The notes under the pieces are model-generated. The model had not been told where the DNA came from and searched no databases. It saw nothing but the letters and a program-made list of their open reading frames with translations. The position numbers and the translations under genes are program-made. Shown piece after piece: positions 45,798 through 53,692 of a stretch of DNA of 64,000 nt. Location: positions 124,001 through 188,000 of the forward strand of contig NZ_FOMI01000005.1 in NCBI RefSeq assembly GCF_900112595.1, read 5' to 3'. Positions within the stretch are counted from its first letter, which is position 1. Each line of letters opens with the position of its first letter. Origin of the DNA: Algibacter pectinivorans (GTDB lineage: Bacteria; Bacteroidota; Bacteroidia; Flavobacteriales; Flavobacteriaceae).

Positions 45798-46247
45798 TTA
45801 TATGTTTTTCAACCCCTCATAAACAGTAATGCTAACCGCATTAGCTAAATTTAAGCTTCTAATATGCTCGCTATAGAGTGGGATTTTAAAAAGCTGATCT
45901 TTATGTTTTTCTATTAATGGTTTAGGTAAGCCAACAGACTCTTTTCCAAATATTAAAAATATATCATCTTCAAAAGGAATATCCCAATGATTTTTGGAGC
46001 CATGGCTAGACAGAAACGCCATGTTTTTATCTTTATTGATGTTAAAGAATTCATCAATATTTTCGTAGTAAGTAATTTGTATATGTTGCCAATAATCTAA
46101 CCCTGCACGTTTTAAACGCGCATCGGTAATTTCAAAACCAAAAGGCTTAACTAAATGCAAGTGCGACCCAGAAGCTAATGCTAAACGGCCAATGTTTCCT
46201 GTGTTATTAGGTATTTCTGGTTCTATTAAAACAATGTTTAAAGGCAT
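45798..46247 (-). CDS. trmL: tRNA (cytidine(34)-2'-O)-methyltransferase
   Basis: Methylates the wobble-position ribose of certain leucine tRNAs. The 149-residue SPOUT-fold protein begins MPLNIVLIEPEIPNNTGNIGRLA. It shows the knot motifs IFGKESVGLP and NLANAVSITVYEGL, with the length and order of TrmL. It overlaps the NDH-2 gene by 1 bp (start/stop), so both are co-translated. Confidence 0.94.
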   Translation of the reverse strand: MPLNIVLIEPEIPNNTGNIGRLALASGSHLHLVKPFGFEITDARLKRAGLDYWQHIQITYYENIDEFFNINKDKNMAFLSSHGSKNHWDIPFEDDIFLIFGKESVGLPKPLIEKHKDQLFKIPLYSEHIRSLNLANAVSITVYEGLKNI

Positions 46248-47533
46248 TATTCTGTTTTGGTTTTAACCTTTACTTTGGTAGCTGCAGGTTTCATTATAAT
46301 TCTTAAAGTACTGTCGTTATTAAAATAACTAATCATCCAGTTCATGAAAATAAGGAGCTTGTTTTTTATGCTTAAAATTAGCATTAAGTGAATAAACATC
46401 CATGTAAACCAAGCTAACCTACCTTGAAAACTAAATTTTGGTAAATCTACAACAGCCTTACGTTTTCCTATAGTTGCCATAGAGCCTTTGTCTTTATATT
46501 TAAAGTCTTTTAGAGGTTTACCTGTAATGCGGTTGGATAAGTTTTTGGCTAAAACATCGGCTTGCTGCAAAGCTACTCCGGCAACTTGCGGATGTCCATG
46601 CTCGTAATTTGGTGTACTCATAAATGCAATATCTCCCAAAGCATAAACTTGGTTTAAGCCTTCAACTTCGCTATGTCTGTTAACAATTAACCTGTTGCCA
46701 CGGGTAACGCAAGCTTCTGGAAACCCTTTTATTATATTTCCTGTTACACCAGCTGCCCAAATCACATTTCTAGATGGAATTAGTTCTCCAGAATTTAGTG
46801 TTACCGTTCGTCCATCATAATCACTAACAAAAGTGTTGGTTTTAACTTCAACACCAAGTTCTTCTAGGTATTTTTGAGACATGGTTTGAGAACCTTCACT
46901 CATAGGACTTAGCGTATTCGGGCTTCCTTCTAGCAGGTAAATAACCAATTTAGAAAAATCTTTATCTGGGTAATCTTTAGGTAAAATGTTTTTCTTCATT
47001 TCCGCCAAAGCCCCTGCTAATTCTACTCCGGTGGCGCCACCACCAACAACAACAAAGTTTAGTAGGGCCTGTAGTTTGGTGGGGTCTGTAGTGTTTAAAG
47101 CATCTTCAAAGGTTTGTAAAATCCTATTTCTAAGCTGTATAGCTTCTGGAATAGTTTTCATGGGGTAGGCAAATTTTTTAATGCTCTTATTGCCAAAATA
47201 GTTTGTAGAGCAACCTATGGATAATACCAAATGATCGTAATCAAAATTACCTATAGGTGTGCTTACAAATTTATCCTCAAAATTAATTTCAGAAACCTTT
47301 GTTATTCTAATTCGTACATTTTTTGCCTTTTGAAACACCTTTCTTAAAGGAAAAGAAATACTTGCGGGTTCCAGTCTGGCAGTCGCAACCTGATACATTA
47401 AAGGTTGAAATTGGTGGTAGTTTTGCTTATCAATTAGCCATACTTCATAGTTGGGGTGGTTAATTAATTCTTGAGCAAGCCTTAAGCCTGCAAATCCAGC
47501 ACCAATTATTACTATTTTTTCCGGTTGTATCAT
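46247..47533 (-). CDS. ndh: type II NADH dehydrogenase / NAD(P)-FAD oxidoreductase
   Basis: Oxidises NADH and reduces quinone at the inner face of the membrane without pumping protons. The 428-residue protein has two dinucleotide-binding sites: GAGFAGLRLAQEL at the N-terminus for FAD and VVGGGATGVELAGALAEMK (about 165) for NADH. The FAD-contacting YALGDIAF (about 290) and a hydrophobic C-terminal segment (WFTWMFIHLMLIL) provide the FAD site and membrane attachment. It could be another pyridine nucleotide-disulfide-type enzyme, but NDH-2 fits best. Confidence 0.88.
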   Translation of the reverse strand: MIQPEKIVIIGAGFAGLRLAQELINHPNYEVWLIDKQNYHQFQPLMYQVATARLEPASISFPLRKVFQKAKNVRIRITKVSEINFEDKFVSTPIGNFDYDHLVLSIGCSTNYFGNKSIKKFAYPMKTIPEAIQLRNRILQTFEDALNTTDPTKLQALLNFVVVGGGATGVELAGALAEMKKNILPKDYPDKDFSKLVIYLLEGSPNTLSPMSEGSQTMSQKYLEELGVEVKTNTFVSDYDGRTVTLNSGELIPSRNVIWAAGVTGNIIKGFPEACVTRGNRLIVNRHSEVEGLNQVYALGDIAFMSTPNYEHGHPQVAGVALQQADVLAKNLSNRITGKPLKDFKYKDKGSMATIGKRKAVVDLPKFSFQGRLAWFTWMFIHLMLILSIKNKLLIFMNWMISYFNNDSTLRIIMKPAATKVKVKTKTE

Positions 47534-47629
47534 TTTTATTTTAATATAGATTCAACAAAGTTATTTAATGTAGCAACTCTTCTCTATAAGGTGTTATTAC
47601 GTATTTCTAATGCTAGTAAAACCTTAGTT

Positions 47630-47851
47630 CTAGGATGCAGTATTTAATAGTTTTAAAGCAATTATCCTCACTAAGAGTAAAAAAGGAAATGCATGCATTA
47701 GTAAATCAAACCAATCTTTAATCTCCATACCATGTGCTCCTCCAAAAACCCATTTTAACTTTCCCCAAACATGCGGTTCTGGATAAAAAGGGGCTAGTCC
47801 TAAAGTAAAACAAAGTAGTATGGCAATTCTAAGATCCTTAAGTGGTTTCAA
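47630..47851 (-). CDS. small two-helix membrane protein at the end of the trp operon
   Basis: A 73-residue protein with two predicted membrane helices (about 9-24 and 48-66) around GAHGMEIKDWFDLLMHAFPF. In flavobacterial genomes such proteins often carry the name RND transporter without evidence. It starts with TTG 6 bp after the trpA stop, so it is probably the last gene of the trp transcript. The function is not known, and the linkage to trp could be accidental. Confidence 0.6.
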   Translation of the reverse strand: MKPLKDLRIAILLCFTLGLAPFYPEPHVWGKLKWVFGGAHGMEIKDWFDLLMHAFPFLLLVRIIALKLLNTAS

Positions 47852-47857
47852 ATAGGT

Positions 47858-48622
47858 TTAATTTAAAATTGAATTTACAAATGTATCAATGCTATTTACC
47901 CCATTATTAGTAACATGTTTTACAAAAGCACTACCAATAATAGCCCCTTTGGCATATTGCGTGGCTTGTGTAAAAGTCTCGTTATTACTAATCCCAAAAC
48001 CAATAACCTGCGGGTTATTTAAGTTCATTTTTCCAATACGCTCAAAATATTCGGTTTGCACGGTTCCAAAACCAGATTGCGCTCCGGTAGTACTCGCACT
48101 ACTCACCATATAAATAAATCCGTTAGAAATAGAATCGATATAATGAATACGCTCATCGCTAGTTTGCGGTGTAATTAAAAATACATTTATAAGGCCGTAT
48201 TTTTCAAAAATAGCTTGATATTCTTCATGGTAAACATCAACAGGTAAATCCGGAATAATTAAACCATCAATACCAATTTCTTGGCATTTTTTGCAAAAAG
48301 CTTCAACCCCATATTGAAACATTGGGTTAAAGTATCCCATAATAATTAAAGGAATATTTACTGTTTTTCTAATGTCTTTTAGCTGTTCAAAAAGCACTTC
48401 GGTGGTCATGCCGTTTTTTAAAGCAGCTGTAGAACTTGCTTGAATAGTTGGTCCATCGGCCAATGGGTCGCTAAACGGTAGGCCAATTTCAATCATATCG
48501 ACACCGTTTTTTTCTAAATTCTCGATAATGGTCACGGTATCGTCAATATTTGGATATCCTGCTGTAAAGTAAATAGATAGTAATTTTTTGTCTTCGTTTA
48601 GCTTTTTATTTATTCTGTTCAT
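47858..48622 (-). CDS. trpA: tryptophan synthase alpha subunit
   Basis: Cleaves indole-3-glycerol phosphate to indole and glyceraldehyde-3-phosphate. The 254-residue TIM barrel has the catalytic Glu in MIEIGLPFSDPLADGPTIQ and Asp in IDGLIIPDLP. GFGISNNET binds the substrate phosphate. ATG 48622 (MNRINKKL) is the normal start; the reading that extends to a GTG at 48649 runs into a dispersed repeat. It receives indole-channelling partners from the TrpB part of the upstream fusion. Confidence 0.95.
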   Translation of the reverse strand: MNRINKKLNEDKKLLSIYFTAGYPNIDDTVTIIENLEKNGVDMIEIGLPFSDPLADGPTIQASSTAALKNGMTTEVLFEQLKDIRKTVNIPLIIMGYFNPMFQYGVEAFCKKCQEIGIDGLIIPDLPVDVYHEEYQAIFEKYGLINVFLITPQTSDERIHYIDSISNGFIYMVSSASTTGAQSGFGTVQTEYFERIGKMNLNNPQVIGFGISNNETFTQATQYAKGAIIGSAFVKHVTNNGVNSIDTFVNSILN

Positions 48623-48639
48623 TGTCGTTTTTATTTTGG

Positions 48640-48723
48640 GCGTTACCACAAGGGTCGGGCTTTCACTACTCGCTCCCTCCTAAAAAGTCGGGGAGCTCAA
48701 ACATGCCGTTCAATCCCTAACGC
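48640..48723 (-). repeat. dispersed intergenic repeat, copy C
   Basis: On the minus strand it runs from GCGTTAGGGATTG (48711-48723) to GCCCGACCC and GGTAACGC (48640-48647). It lies exactly between trpFB and trpA. Copies A, B and D have the same ends. Confidence 0.8.
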
Positions 48724-48741
48724 GGTAATAACGTCATCTAT

Positions 48742-50658
48742 TTATATTTTAAAATACTCAATATAGTTGTTTAAATCCTTATCACCACGACCAGATAAAC
48801 TAACCACAACAACATCATTTGGTTTAAATTGTCTCTGTTCAAAAATGGCTAAAGCATGCGAACTTTCAATAGCCGGAATAATACCTTCTAGTTTACAAAG
48901 TTCTAACCCAGCATTCATAGCATCTTCATCTGTAATAGCCATAAATTCTGCACGCCCTGTTTTCGCTAAATGCGCATGCATTGGGCCAACACCAGGATAG
49001 TCTAATCCTGCCGAAATAGAATACGGTTCTGTAATTTGTCCGTCTTGCGTTTGCATTAACAAGGTTTTACAACCATGAATAATACCTTCTTTCCCTAAAA
49101 CCGATGTTGCAGCACTTTCACCCGAATCTACACCTAAACCTGCAGCTTCAACGGCTATAATTCCAACTTCTGGTTCGTGTAAATAATGGTAATAGGTTCC
49201 TGCAGCATTGCTACCTCCACCAATACAAGCCACTAAATAATCTGGGTTTTCATTACCTGTTTGTTCTTTTAATTGCCATTTAATTTCTTCTGATATTACC
49301 GCTTGAAATCTAGTAACCATATCAGGATACGGGTGCGGACCAATAGCCGAACCAATAATATAATGCGTATCCACAGGATTATTTATCCAATCGCGAATAG
49401 CTTCGTTGGTAGCATCTTTTAACGTGCGGCTTCCCGATAATGCTGGTACTACTTTGGCACCTAACATTTTCATTCTAGCCACATTGGGTGCTTGTCTAGC
49501 AATATCTATTTCGCCCATGTAAACAATACACTCTAAGCCCATTAAAGCACAAACAGTAGCTGTTGCAACACCATGTTGTCCAGCGCCAGTTTCGGCAATA
49601 ATACGGTGTTTGCCTAAGCGTTTGGCCATTAAAATTTGACCAATAGTATTATTAATTTTATGAGCACCAGTATGGTTTAGGTCTTCGCGTTTTAAATATA
49701 TTTTGGTGTTATATTTTTCCGAAAGACGTTTAGCAAAATAAAGCGGACTTGGGCGTCCTACATAATCTTTTAAAAGTTTATCGAACTCTGCCTTAAAATC
49801 GGGTTCTGCCATAACTTTTAAATAGTTTTGGCGCAACTCTTCTACATTTGGGTATAGCATTTCTGGTATAAATGCACCTCCAAATTCGCCATAATAGCCT
49901 TTTTCGTTTACGTTATAATTCATAACATGTTCTTTTTTATAATCTAATACCTCGCTGAGGTTCTTTTTAAAAGCTTTTAATGCTTCAATGTTTTTTAATC
50001 CGGGTTCAATTTCAAACTTACTGTTTACATCCAAAGCATAACAGTATTTTGATGCTTTGCTGTTTGTAAATTGTTTAATATCTTCTATTTCTTCTAAGCC
50101 AATACCACCACTTAAAAAGAAGGGTTTTGTTGATGGGTAATGGTTTAATAAATTCCAATCAAAGGTATAACCGTTTCCTCCAGGGTGTTTTCCTTTTGTA
50201 TCAAACAAAAAGAAATCGCATACAGCTTCATAAGGTTTTAGTCTGTTAAAATTGAATTCGTCTTTTACCGAAAACACTTTTATTATTTCTAAAGGATGTG
50301 ATACTGAAACAAATTTAGCATGACGATTTTTTAAATCGTCACAATATTCAGGAGATTCGTTGCCGTGTAATTGAACAGCTTGTAAGTTGTGCTTGTTTAT
50401 TTTATCTATTACAAATTCCAATGAGGCATCAACAAAAACTCCTGTTTTTTTGATGGCTTCGTGTATGTCAGGAATGCTTTCAGAATCAAAGTTTCGCGCA
50501 GATTTTTCATAAAATATAAATCCAAGATAATCCGGTTGCAATGCTGCAACGTTTTTGATGTTATCTTGATATTTCATGCCACAAACTTTCAGCCTCACCC
50601 TAGCCCTCTCCAAAGGAGAGGGAATTGATTGCGTGATATGTTGTTTCTTTTTAGTCAT
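48742..50658 (-). CDS. trpFB: fused phosphoribosylanthranilate isomerase / tryptophan synthase beta (TrpF-TrpB)
   Basis: A single 638-residue frame joins two trp enzymes. Residues about 22-235 are TrpF (KVCGMK with catalytic Cys26, LHGNE, and ALDVNS with catalytic Asp210). Residues 246-638 are TrpB (catalytic Lys334 in [23 protein letters not shown]). Met246 sits where free TrpB proteins of this group start ([12 protein letters not shown]), so internal initiation is possible. The joining linker (about 231-245) includes a CCTCGCTGAGG palindrome. Residues 11-23 come from another palindromic repeat. Both active sites look complete. In most flavobacteria I would expect two separate genes. Confidence 0.93.
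   Translation of the reverse strand: MTKKKQHITQSIPSPLERARVRLKVCGMKYQDNIKNVAALQPDYLGFIFYEKSARNFDSESIPDIHEAIKKTGVFVDASLEFVIDKINKHNLQAVQLHGNESPEYCDDLKNRHAKFVSVSHPLEIIKVFSVKDEFNFNRLKPYEAVCDFFLFDTKGKHPGGNGYTFDWNLLNHYPSTKPFFLSGGIGLEEIEDIKQFTNSKASKYCYALDVNSKFEIEPGLKNIEALKAFKKNLSEVLDYKKEHVMNYNVNEKGYYGEFGGAFIPEMLYPNVEELRQNYLKVMAEPDFKAEFDKLLKDYVGRPSPLYFAKRLSEKYNTKIYLKREDLNHTGAHKINNTIGQILMAKRLGKHRIIAETGAGQHGVATATVCALMGLECIVYMGEIDIARQAPNVARMKMLGAKVVPALSGSRTLKDATNEAIRDWINNPVDTHYIIGSAIGPHPYPDMVTRFQAVISEEIKWQLKEQTGNENPDYLVACIGGGSNAAGTYYHYLHEPEVGIIAVEAAGLGVDSGESAATSVLGKEGIIHGCKTLLMQTQDGQITEPYSISAGLDYPGVGPMHAHLAKTGRAEFMAITDEDAMNAGLELCKLEGIIPAIESSHALAIFEQRQFKPNDVVVVSLSGRGDKDLNNYIEYFKI
50592..50626. repeat. short palindromic repeat in the trpF 5' end
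   Basis: A perfect CCCTCTCC-AAA-GGAGAGGG stem (50604-50622) with a CCTCACCC flank. It is in frame and encodes the residues between Met1 and the conserved KVCGMK start of the TrpF domain. Confidence 0.75.
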
Positions 50659-50670
50659 AAGAGTAAAAGT

Positions 50671-50700
50671 TCTCCTCCTTTGGAGGAGTTAGAGGAGGCC
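50671..50700. repeat. short palindromic repeat across the trpC stop codon
   Basis: The arms CTCCTCC-TTT-GGAGGAG (50672-50688), then AGAGGAGGCC. The trpC stop codon and its last codons lie inside the element. Same family as at 1443, 1521 and 50592. Confidence 0.7.
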
Positions 50701-51471
50701 CTTTATAAATTCGGTTGCACTTGTTCCAGGATTATCTGTTTTCATAAAGTTTTCTCCAATTAAAAAACCTTGGTACCCATATGGTTGTAATTCCTTTATA
50801 GCTTCAATATTACTTATACCACTTTCCGATACTTTTACAAAATCGTTTGGTATAAGGCCGCTTAAACTTTTACTGGTGTCTAAACTAACATCGAAGGTTT
50901 TTAAGTTTCTGTTATTAACACCAAGCATGTCTAAACTTGGCATAATAGATTTATGTAACTCTTCTTCGTTATGCACTTCCAAAAGTACATCAAGATGTAA
51001 ACTTTTAGCAAACTCAGAGAATTGTTTTATTTCATCTCTAGATAAAATTGCAGCGATAAGTAGAATAACATCTGCGCCGTAAGCTTTAGCTTCAAGCATT
51101 TGATACTCGTCTATTATAAATTCCTTCCTTAGTAAAGGTAAGTTACAACTTGCTCTTGCTGTTAGTAAATCGTCTAACGAACCGCCAAAATACTTGCCAT
51201 CCGTTAAAACAGACATACCGCAAACACCTGCATCTTGATACCCTTTTGCTACGTCTTGCACATTTAAACTGTTGTTAATTACAGATTTTGATGGCGAACG
51301 ACGTTTATGTTCTGCTATAATTCCAGATGTACTGTGGCGTAGGTTGTTTGCTAAGGATACGGTTTGTCTTTCAAATAAAACAGATTGTTCTAATTGAGAG
51401 GTTGGAATTAGGCTTTTTCGAAGCTCAACTTCTTTGCGTTTATCAAGTGTTATTTTATCTAGTATATTCAT
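50689..51471 (-). CDS. trpC: indole-3-glycerol phosphate synthase
   Basis: Closes the indole ring of the tryptophan precursor. The 260-residue TIM barrel has IAEHKRRSPSK (catalytic Lys), the catalytic Lys and Glu in LLRKEFIIDEYQ and the VLLEVHNEEEL and GVNNRNLKTF blocks. The C-terminal VSESGIS carries a phosphate-binding Ser. The stand-alone TrpC is not fused to TrpF as in enteric bacteria; here TrpF is fused to TrpB. Fourth structural gene of the trp operon. Confidence 0.96.
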   Translation of the reverse strand: MNILDKITLDKRKEVELRKSLIPTSQLEQSVLFERQTVSLANNLRHSTSGIIAEHKRRSPSKSVINNSLNVQDVAKGYQDAGVCGMSVLTDGKYFGGSLDDLLTARASCNLPLLRKEFIIDEYQMLEAKAYGADVILLIAAILSRDEIKQFSEFAKSLHLDVLLEVHNEEELHKSIMPSLDMLGVNNRNLKTFDVSLDTSKSLSGLIPNDFVKVSESGISNIEAIKELQPYGYQGFLIGENFMKTDNPGTSATEFIKGLL

Positions 51472-51474
51472 GTT

Positions 51475-51554
51475 CTAGTCTTCAGTATTCAGTATTCAGT
51501 CCTCAGTCCTCAGTGAGCAAACTGCTAACTGGTTACTGCCAACTGCGAACTTTT
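51475..51554. repeat. degenerate tandem repeats between trpC and trpD
   Basis: A heptamer array (AGTATTC/AGTCCTC, about five units, 51482-51514) is followed by a degenerate ACTGC/CAACTGC series. There is no coding content; it is one of three unrelated tandem arrays in the trp junctions. Confidence 0.75.
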
Positions 51555-52547
51555 TTATTTACTTAACTCAATCAATTTATCTAAACTGGTTTTAGCTTTA
51601 CCAGAAAACAGGGAGTCTTTTGCAATTTCAAAACCTGCTTGATGCGAAATTTGTTTTGATGTTGCAATAGCTAATCCTGCATTGGCGCAAACGACGTTGT
51701 TTTGTGCTTCGGTTCCTTTACCGCTAATGATATCAACAAATATGTTTGCGGCATCTGTTATGGTATCGCCACCAAAAATGGCTTCTTGTTTTATTTTTGC
51801 AACCCCTAAATCTTCTGGAGAGAAAAGTTTTTCGGTGTGGTTTGAAATAATTTTTGCTTTTCCTGTTAACGAAATTTCATCGTAACCATCTAATGCATAA
51901 ACAATATTATAGTTGCTACCTGTGTTTTGATATAAAAAACTATATAGCCTTAAAACCTCTAAGTTAAAAACACCTAATACGTGGTTTTTAGGAAACGATG
52001 GATTAACCAAAGGACCTAAAATATTGAAAAACGTTTTTACACCTAATTCTCTTCGTATTGGTGCTACGTTTTTCATTGCTGGATGAAACAGTGGTGCATG
52101 TAATATGCAAATTCCTGCTTGGTCTAAACATCGCTTTAGGAAATCTTCGTTATTAGAAAATTTTACACCTAAATGTTCCATTACATTGGATGATCCGGAT
52201 GTTGATGACACACCATAATTGCCGTGTTTAGATACATGAACTCCTGCGCCTGCCGTAATAAAAGATGATAGGGTAGAGATGTTAAAGGTGTTTTTGCCAT
52301 CGCCACCGGTTCCTACTATATCTATGGCATTAAAATCGGACAGATTTATTGGTAAACATAGCTCTAGTAGGGCGTCTCTAAAACCTTTTAACTCTTGTAT
52401 AGTAATACTTCGCATCATGAAAACCGATAGAAAACACGTTATTTGGCTAGGGTTATACATATCGTTGGATATGTTAACGATAACTTGTTTAGCTTCTTCG
52501 CTTGAGATAGTTTCGTAATTTATTAATCTTTTGAGTATATCTTTCAT
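51555..52547 (-). CDS. trpD: anthranilate phosphoribosyltransferase
   Basis: Couples anthranilate to PRPP. The 330-residue glycosyltransferase family 3 protein has the PRPP-binding GTGGDGKNTFNIST, the KHGNYGVSSTSGSS segment, and the NPSFPKNHVLGVF block. It is a stand-alone TrpD, not fused to TrpG. Third structural gene of the operon, after trpG across a 130-bp repeat-filled gap. Confidence 0.96.
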   Translation of the reverse strand: MKDILKRLINYETISSEEAKQVIVNISNDMYNPSQITCFLSVFMMRSITIQELKGFRDALLELCLPINLSDFNAIDIVGTGGDGKNTFNISTLSSFITAGAGVHVSKHGNYGVSSTSGSSNVMEHLGVKFSNNEDFLKRCLDQAGICILHAPLFHPAMKNVAPIRRELGVKTFFNILGPLVNPSFPKNHVLGVFNLEVLRLYSFLYQNTGSNYNIVYALDGYDEISLTGKAKIISNHTEKLFSPEDLGVAKIKQEAIFGGDTITDAANIFVDIISGKGTEAQNNVVCANAGLAIATSKQISHQAGFEIAKDSLFSGKAKTSLDKLIELSK

Positions 52548-52555
52548 TTTCTTTC

Positions 52556-52575
52556 ATTCCTGCGAAGGCAGGAAT
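52556..52575. repeat. short palindrome (ATTCCTGC/GCAGGAAT family)
   Basis: The arms ATTCCTGC and GCAGGAAT (with one central mismatch) between trpG and trpD. An almost identical copy lies at 53254-53273 between trpE and trpG. Confidence 0.7.
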
Positions 52576-52610
52576 CTTTTATTTAATTATACTTTTTTCA
52601 ATCGAGTAAG

Positions 52611-52675
52611 CACTGTTTACTGCCACTGTTTACTGCCACTGTTTACTGCCACTGTTTACTGCCACTGCATACTGC
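52611..52675. repeat. 13-bp tandem array, five units
   Basis: Units read CACTGTTTACTGC four times, then a variant (CACTGCATACTGC). The array ends two bases before the trpG stop codon, so it lies in the trpG-trpD junction and is non-coding. Copy number is probably variable between strains. Confidence 0.9.
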
Positions 52676-52677
52676 GA

Positions 52678-53244
52678 CTAATTTTCAACCCAGTTTTTTA
52701 AAATTTTCTTTCCATCGGGTGTTAATACAGATTCTGGGTGGTATTGCACGCCTCTTACATCATAGACTTTATGTCTTAAAGACATGACTTGTCCGTTTGC
52801 ATCGAATGAGGTGGCTTCTAAACTTTCTGGTAATTCTGGACTTACCACCCATGAATGGTAACGACCTACTTCGATATTTTTATCTAAGCCTTTAAAAATA
52901 TATTCGTCGTCTACACTAATGGTAACATTGGTGGCTACACCATGATACACATCGTCTAGATTTATAAGTGAACCTCCAAAAACTTCGCCAATGGCTTGCT
53001 GACCTAAACACACACCTAATATACTTTTTGTTGCGGCGTATTTTTCGATAATTGGTTTTAGTAAACCGGCTTCGTCTGGAATTCCAGGACCTGGCGACAA
53101 TACAATTTTATTGAAAGCCTCCACATCTTCTAAAGCTAATTTGTCGTTTCTTACTACGGTTACATTACAGTTTAAATCTTCTAGGTAATGTACCAGATTG
53201 TATGTGAAACTGTCGTAATTGTCTATAACTAATACTTTTTTCAT
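52678..53244 (-). CDS. trpG: anthranilate synthase component II (glutamine amidotransferase)
   Basis: Supplies ammonia to TrpE from glutamine. The 188-residue class I amidotransferase has the catalytic Cys in GVCLGQQAIG, and His-Glu in YHPESVLTPDG. The family start is MKKVLVIDNYDSFTYNLV. It is not fused to TrpD. Close relatives include PabA of folate synthesis; the operon context makes TrpG the better call. Confidence 0.95.
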   Translation of the reverse strand: MKKVLVIDNYDSFTYNLVHYLEDLNCNVTVVRNDKLALEDVEAFNKIVLSPGPGIPDEAGLLKPIIEKYAATKSILGVCLGQQAIGEVFGGSLINLDDVYHGVATNVTISVDDEYIFKGLDKNIEVGRYHSWVVSPELPESLEATSFDANGQVMSLRHKVYDVRGVQYHPESVLTPDGKKILKNWVEN

Positions 53245-53253
53245 CTGTTTATC

Positions 53254-53273
53254 ATTCCTGCGTAGGCAGGAAT
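53254..53273. repeat. short palindrome, second copy (ATTCCTGC/GCAGGAAT)
   Basis: Nearly the same sequence as at 52556-52575, directly upstream of trpG. It precedes another perfect palindrome, TCCCGATAATTATCGGGA (53308-53325). Confidence 0.7.
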
Positions 53274-53307
53274 CTATTTTTAGTTAATCTTTTTATATTT
53301 CTGTTCA

Positions 53308-53325
53308 TCCCGATAATTATCGGGA
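53308..53325. repeat. perfect 18-bp palindrome
   Basis: TCCCGATAATTATCGGGA, fully self-complementary. It is followed by a short sequence (to about 53450) with CAAGCCGAGGAATTTTTCAG and other inverted bits. A 60-codon frame across it is not considered a gene. Confidence 0.65.
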
Positions 53326-53523
53326 CGAACCAAAAAATCAAGATCAAGCCGAGGAATTTTTCAGTAAAAACTGAAAACCGATTTGAAAACTCCGCGTCGA
53401 ACTCCGTTCTCCTGTTTTCGGAGCTTTTCTTCATCTATTCTGCGTCTTGATGTTCAATTCTACGAATTGATACAGGTGTTGACTTTCTGCTATTTTTATT
53501 TTTTACTTTCAATTTATTTTTAA

Positions 53524-53570
53524 TCTTTCTAACTTCTAACTTCTAACTTCTAACTTCTAACTTCTAACTT
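53524..53570. repeat. heptamer tandem array (TAACTTC)n
   Basis: About six units of TAACTTC ending against copy D of the dispersed repeat. It lies in the 448-bp gap between trpE and trpG, which contains no gene. Confidence 0.9.
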
Positions 53571-53685
53571 GCGTTAGGGATTGCAGCGGCATCCTTTTTT
53601 TGCTGCCATAAATGGCAAAAAAAGACCTGCCTGCCTGCCTGCCTGCCGGCAGGTATAGCGTAAAGCCCGACCCTTGTGGTAACGC
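53571..53685 (+). repeat. dispersed intergenic repeat, copy D
   Basis: GCGTTAGGGATTG at 53571-53583 and GGTAACGC at 53678-53685, with GCCCGACCC before the right end. Inside it is a nested CTGCC tetranucleotide-like run ending in a GCCGGCAGG palindrome, which is also present in copy A at a different position. It ends 7 bp before the trpE stop codon. Confidence 0.82.
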
Positions 53686-53692
53686 CCATACT

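Noticed and set aside
53252-53434. 60-codon minus-strand ORF upstream of trpG
   Set aside because: It covers a palindrome and GC-shifted repetitive sequence in the trpE-trpG gap, with no protein-like character.
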